Positions 35,101 through 41,100 of a DNA stretch of 64,000 nucleotides are shown here, one piece after another (the stretch's first letter is position 1; each line of letters opens with the position of its first letter). The notes beneath the pieces were generated by a model. That model had not been told where the DNA came from. It did not search any database and saw nothing but the letters and a program-made list of their open reading frames with translations. The stretch covers positions 39,416,985 through 39,480,984 of the forward strand of contig NC_057919.1 in NCBI RefSeq assembly GCF_018873765.1, given 5' to 3'. The position numbers were made by a program, and so were the translations under genes. The DNA comes from Telopea speciosissima (lineage: Eukaryota > Streptophyta > Magnoliopsida > Proteales > Proteaceae).

Positions 35101-38100
35101 AATTACAGATATTGTGAAACTGAAATGAAATAATTATCAAATTGATATGCGAAATTTCACCAAAATATTTTGGTTTCGGAGGAAGACAAAATCCAAAATT
35201 TCGAACCTTACTTTGGGGAAATTACACCTAAAGTTCCTAAATTAAGGTAACTATGGGAGGGGTTACTTGACATTGGAAACTTGGGCTGTGTTTGGCATGC
35301 ATTCGGAATATATTATGGGTCTAAGATGCATTCTAAAGTGAGAAAATAGAGAAGAATCGGGTTTTAGAATGCTTTCTAGACCCAGAATCTATTCCGAGAA
35401 TGCATACCAAACATAGCCTTGATGTTTGGGCGTGCCCAAGCAAAAGGTTAGTCTAGACTAACGGTTGATGACAAAATGATCAAACTACCCAGACCTTCTT
35501 CATCTTTTGAATACAAATTGAAGTGGCTTACTGTAGCTTGGAGCCAATAGTTAATGCATGGTCTTCTTCCTTTCCCATCGTTTCTCTCTTCCCCCGGCAT
35601 CAATTCTCTTTTTCTGAATTTATTTCCCAGGTTTGATCTCTCCTTAATCTTTGTTATACTATCCATATTTTCTTTCATTTCTTTTGCTATTGTTCCCTTT
35701 ATTTTTTTCCAGCAACCTGCGGTACTGTTGAATACTGACATGCCATCACTAGTTGATTTGGTGTGATATTCAATGCATAGATTGCCCCTTCACATACGAC
35801 TTAAACCCCCAAAGCAGAGATCCGAAGACCTTCTTCCACTTTGAGAGCCAAACCTGCAAACCAGGCTGGTTCATAACTTACTACCAGTTCTGAGTTCAGG
35901 CATTAAACTCTCTCTCTTCACCTGTTGATTTGAGTGGTTGTTGGCTGGAATCAAGAGTCCTAAGGGTTAGGAACCCCATTCCGAAATTCCGCACTGTTTG
36001 AATTTCAAACGGAAGAGATATCCCACCTTGAGCCCAATTGACTCCTGCTTGTTTGCTTTGGTTGAGAGGTTGAAGACAGCCTCCAATTGTGTTTATTCCT
36101 GAAACTTGATGATATTTATGACAAAACCCCTCTGAATTCTTGATTCTTATAGTTGGTTCCCATTCTTAAAGTGTGATCCAGTTTGACCCGGCATCTTCAC
36201 TTTTAATTATCTTTTAGTTCCAGGGATTGTGTGCCTTCCTAAAGGAGCTCAAATTGTTCCTGAAAATAAGGAATTGCCACTATCGCTGTTGTTTGAGTTG
36301 TTTATCATTTGGGTGGGCCCATAGCGACGCATATTCAAGGTTATTGAACCCAAGATTGCATCCATAGTTGTCAAGGCGTCCAAGCGCTTTAGTCGCCTTG
36401 TTGGTTTCACCTTGCGTCTTGGCCCCCTCCAGCATCTTGGGTCGCCTAGAGGCCGTGACAACTATGATTGCATCAGCCACATTACCTCCACCACCACAAA
36501 TTTGTTGTGCCATTGTGGATTATAACTGTCACTGCTACCACACCAACTTGACAATTCCTGTACATACTTGCTATTTCCACCTCAATGTCATGACCTCTTT
36601 CACACCATACCATTATGTTGGAACCGCTTCCTCTAAAAGGCCGACCTTGTAGGAAAGGGAGGAAACTATATATATATATCATACAGGAGCTCTAACACGG
36701 CGGACTATCCAAAGGGGGACACGGGTGGATAAATAATTTTTTAATACCTGCCCGCTCCCAGGGGGACTTGATACCGTGACCTCTGCCTGCTCTGATACCA
36801 TGTTGGAACTGCTTCCTCTAAAAGGCCGACCTTGTAGGAAAGGGAGGAAACAATATGTATATCATATAGGAGTTCTAACACGGCGGACTATCCAAAGGGG
36901 GATACGAGTGGATAAATAATTTTTTAACACATTATTACCTGACCTCCAAACCCACCCACACCACTCAGTCCTGGAGCCACTACATCTGCGTCAATTTTGA
37001 TACTATTGTAGCCATAAATTTTTCTCTTGTAACTGTTTTACACCTCCATTACCTCTGTCGAAGTACTGTTCACGTCACTGTTCATCTGAACAGTGTCTGT
37101 TGAAGTACTGTTCACAACCTCTATTACATGAGCTCAAACTCAACACATCAATCTCCCTCCGTCCAATATGGAACCTAAGGAGTAGGTCTTGAAGTTGTGG
37201 AGATTTGGTTCAATGTTTTTTTTTCTTTCTTCATGATGGGCAACAATGGAAAGATATTTTTTGAAAAAGAACAAATCGATATCATAAACTTTAAAATGAA
37301 GAGCTTTACCTTAAAACTGATGAACAAAGATAATTCACCCACAAAAAAAAAAAATGTGACTATATCATTGGCATAAAAAATGATGTGTATATCATAGGAC
37401 GAGAACTCGCGAGATCTCGACTGAGATCTCGGTTTTCCAAGGGGTCAAGAGGAGACTTAATACAAGTTCTAAAAGTGCAATATCTCGGTCGAGATCTCGG
37501 GTAGACCTAGATCTCGACCCATCTTTTTTTTTTTTTTGGGTGAATAAAAAATTCATTACCAGAAGGAGAAAAAACAAGAAACCCCCCAGAATGCAGGGGG
37601 GAGGGAGAGACAATACAAAGGCAAGAAGACCCACCTAGGTTGGGGGGGGGGGGGGAGAGAGAGCATAGAAGAAGGGAGTCCCCAGGAAGCAACAATGAGC
37701 CTCGATCTTGACCCATCTTATCCTTTAAAAGTATTGTAACTCGACAGAACTCGAGATATCTCGATCGAGTTCTGTACAAAACCTCTTTTCTTCCCCTGTG
37801 AAGGCTATGAGCTCATTTTACCTCCGGATTTCAACGTACAACGTGCCGAAGAGTTGATTCAGCTACATAATTGAAGGATTCAGTGACAAAATTTAAGGAT
37901 TCATCTCAAATTTGAAGCATTTTTCAAAGGTAAACAATGGCCAGGAGAGCACCGGTTCCAAATATAGTGGCTATGGTCAGTTTGGGCAGTCAGCACTTGA
38001 GTTTGACAATCAAAGCACTAGGTTTTGGGCCCATATTCCCAGTCCCAAACCAGCCACACCCATACATACCTTAATATGACAATAGCAGTGGATCTCACGC

Positions 38101-41100
38101 CTCATGGCAACCGCCTCCCATGTACCCTAGGATAGGGGAATTAGCATATGTTGATGACAACACTTATATGAATGCTGTGGCAAACTATGTGCAACACTAC
38201 AACAACACTATGATATGGGAATTCTATGTAGATAATTTTGGGACTGAATTAATTAATCAATCAAATTTTATGTAATGTAACATTGTTAAACAGATTGATG
38301 TATTGTACACTTTAATGCTTATTTAAGTTGTTTTACATTAATTGAATGTTTTGATTGCTTTCTATTACTAAATTATGTGTAGAGTAGGGTATTTTAGTAC
38401 GTTGTTGCCTACCAACCTAAGGTCTAAAGTGAAACTCATATTTGGACTTTGTTTTTGCAAATCTGATAGTGCCATTGTGTTTAAATGACCTAATATAGGC
38501 TGAGTATCAAGTTTCAGACCCAAACTAGGTCTAAAACCCACCGAAACTAGGTTTCGAGTTGGAAATGCATCAACTCGACCGAGATCTCGAGATATCTCGA
38601 GTCAACTCGGTTTTCCAAGGGGTCGAGTTCCAAGTTTTAGTTCTATGGTGTCCATCAACATCATCTCAATTAAGCCTTATCCCAACTAAATGAAGTCAGC
38701 TATATGGATCCTGTTTCACCATTTAACTCTATTCAAAGCTATACTTGTTGAGTTATTGTCAACCCTAATCCATGCATATCTTTTCTCTCTTCTCCCAAAG
38801 TCATTTTAGGCCTGGTCCTTGCTCTTTAGCTCCTCCAATTTGAATTATATTGGTTCTTACTACTGCATTGTGCATGTCTATACCATCTCAAATGATTTTC
38901 TCTGAACTTATCAAGTGTCAAAGCTACACCTCTATTACCTTTAATGCCTTCATTCCTTATTTTAATATTTTATAGTTTTATCATTATCCCTCTCAATATC
39001 CTCATCTCAGCAGAATGATAATATTATCAGTTCTTAGTGAAAGAGGTCAAGGCTTTATGAAGCCGTCCGACATCTTGGTAGTGAAAAGATCCAAAATAAA
39101 ACAAGTGAAATAAGAAAACACGTATCTAACTTCTCAATCCTCATTGAATGCTGTTAACCATCTAAGAGAGCATGCTCGTTGATGCGGAATCCCCCATAGA
39201 CTCATGCATAAACATGTATTGGCCAGTGGACCTTGACCCCATTTTATTGTTGACCAAGCTTGACCATGCTGTGCAAAACTGGTAGCAACTGAACTCCGTC
39301 ACTCAGTGAACTGTCACCAATGATGATTCAATGCTATTGCCATAATTCACCGCTTTTGCTGCTGTTGCTACTAAACTACCACCATTAAATGAGAGGTTCA
39401 AGATAATTTAATTTTATAGACAACAGTCACAAGACCATGAGAGAGAGAAATTGAGTTTGTGAAATTGGGTGTACTAGATTGGGAAGTTGGTAGTTTGAAG
39501 GCATGGAATAATGTAAGACTAGGTTAGGGTTATCCTAGCCCCAAATTAAACCCACAACACAAAATAGAAGAAAAGGCTGAAATTAGAAAGTAATCAAATC
39601 TGAGCAAATCAGCCGCAGGAATGGACTCCAAATCTGATCGAAGACTAGCCTTGGTGTTGTGAATGCCTGCTCCAAATCTGGTTCAACTCTGATGGTCAGA
39701 AGTGGAGATCTGACTTGGTCTTGAAAATAGAAGGTAAAGCTCAGAATTAGAAGGTAGTGCTGTAGAACATTCCAGCCAGCAGTAGAGGCTGAAACTGAGA
39801 TCAAGTGAAGGCCCAGACAGCAGTAGAAAATCCTCCAAATCTCAGTCAATTTGGACCAAGGGTTGCTGAGATATAGGACAGATTCAAAATTAGAAGGTTG
39901 ATGGAGATCTTGCAAACCAGAGGGAGTTTTAGACTCCAAGTCAGGATCGAGTTTAGGCCCTTGTGCAGGTTCTTTGTGTTCCAAAACCCAGCAGGTTCTG
40001 ATGGTTGGTTGAGGAGTTATGAAGGCCTGAAGATGCTGGGGAATCCAAGCAGGAACAGCAGGCCGCAAGGTACTTTAAGCCTTCTCTAGGTGTGTTACAG
40101 CAGCAACTGAGAAGGACTTGACAGAGGCTTGATTCTGGTCTTCAAAGTGTACCCTCACAGTGGTTAATTGTAGTCACATAAATAGCACCAGTGTAGATTG
40201 AATACGGAAGGGAGGATGAGAAAGATAGAGGAAGAAGCGGGTAGGGGAATGGGCTTTCTCAGCCCTGGGTCTCTCACCCACAGCTATCCCAGCTGTTGAA
40301 ACAAGGATTTACTCCCATAACTAGAGCAAGGATGCCTCAAATCTTCATTCAGTAATTCATTAAATCGTGGGGAGCCTCTATGGGCTATTACATATAAATA
40401 GACTCGAGGGGATGAGTCAAAAATAGAAGGAAATAAAATAGCAGTCTCTTATATGGCTGAGACTTGTTTTACAAGTATTAAACTGAATTAGAAACTAATT
40501 GAAATAGAAATCCTACTTGACTAAGTTACTAAAACAGAAATTAGAAACAAAATAACTATTAAAATAGAAACTAAACTAATTCCTAAATCCCCACGCATAG
40601 ACGAAATTAACCCTTCTAAAAAAGTCTTCACACGATCTGGCCTAGGGCCCCACAGGATCTTCTAGTAGCATTCACACCAAGGCAATATAGGGGGATTAGG
40701 GGCTGTGACACTGTTCATGTGTACAATACTGTGAACAGTGTTTTGGCCTCTTTTTTTCATGTTTTGTCCTACATCATGGAATTTGTTGTTTTAAACTAAG
40801 GATTACCACTTTTTGAATTCAAGACATGGAATTTGAAAGAACATATACATATTTGTTAAAAATAATACAAGGAAAGACCTTTCTTCATCTATAATGTGTC
40901 CAAAGGTAAGCACAATATTGTGGAATTGAGGAATCAGTAGTTTCAAAGGATGCAACCATATGACTTATTCAGATTGTGTCTGAGTTGTGTGTGTCCCATT
41001 GTTGAAGACTTGTCCTATCCTAGAATGTTTTTGTAATTTTTTAAAGAATTGTTAATCAACTATTTTTTTTTTCTAGGCAAAGCTGCTATGGGTAAAAGTT

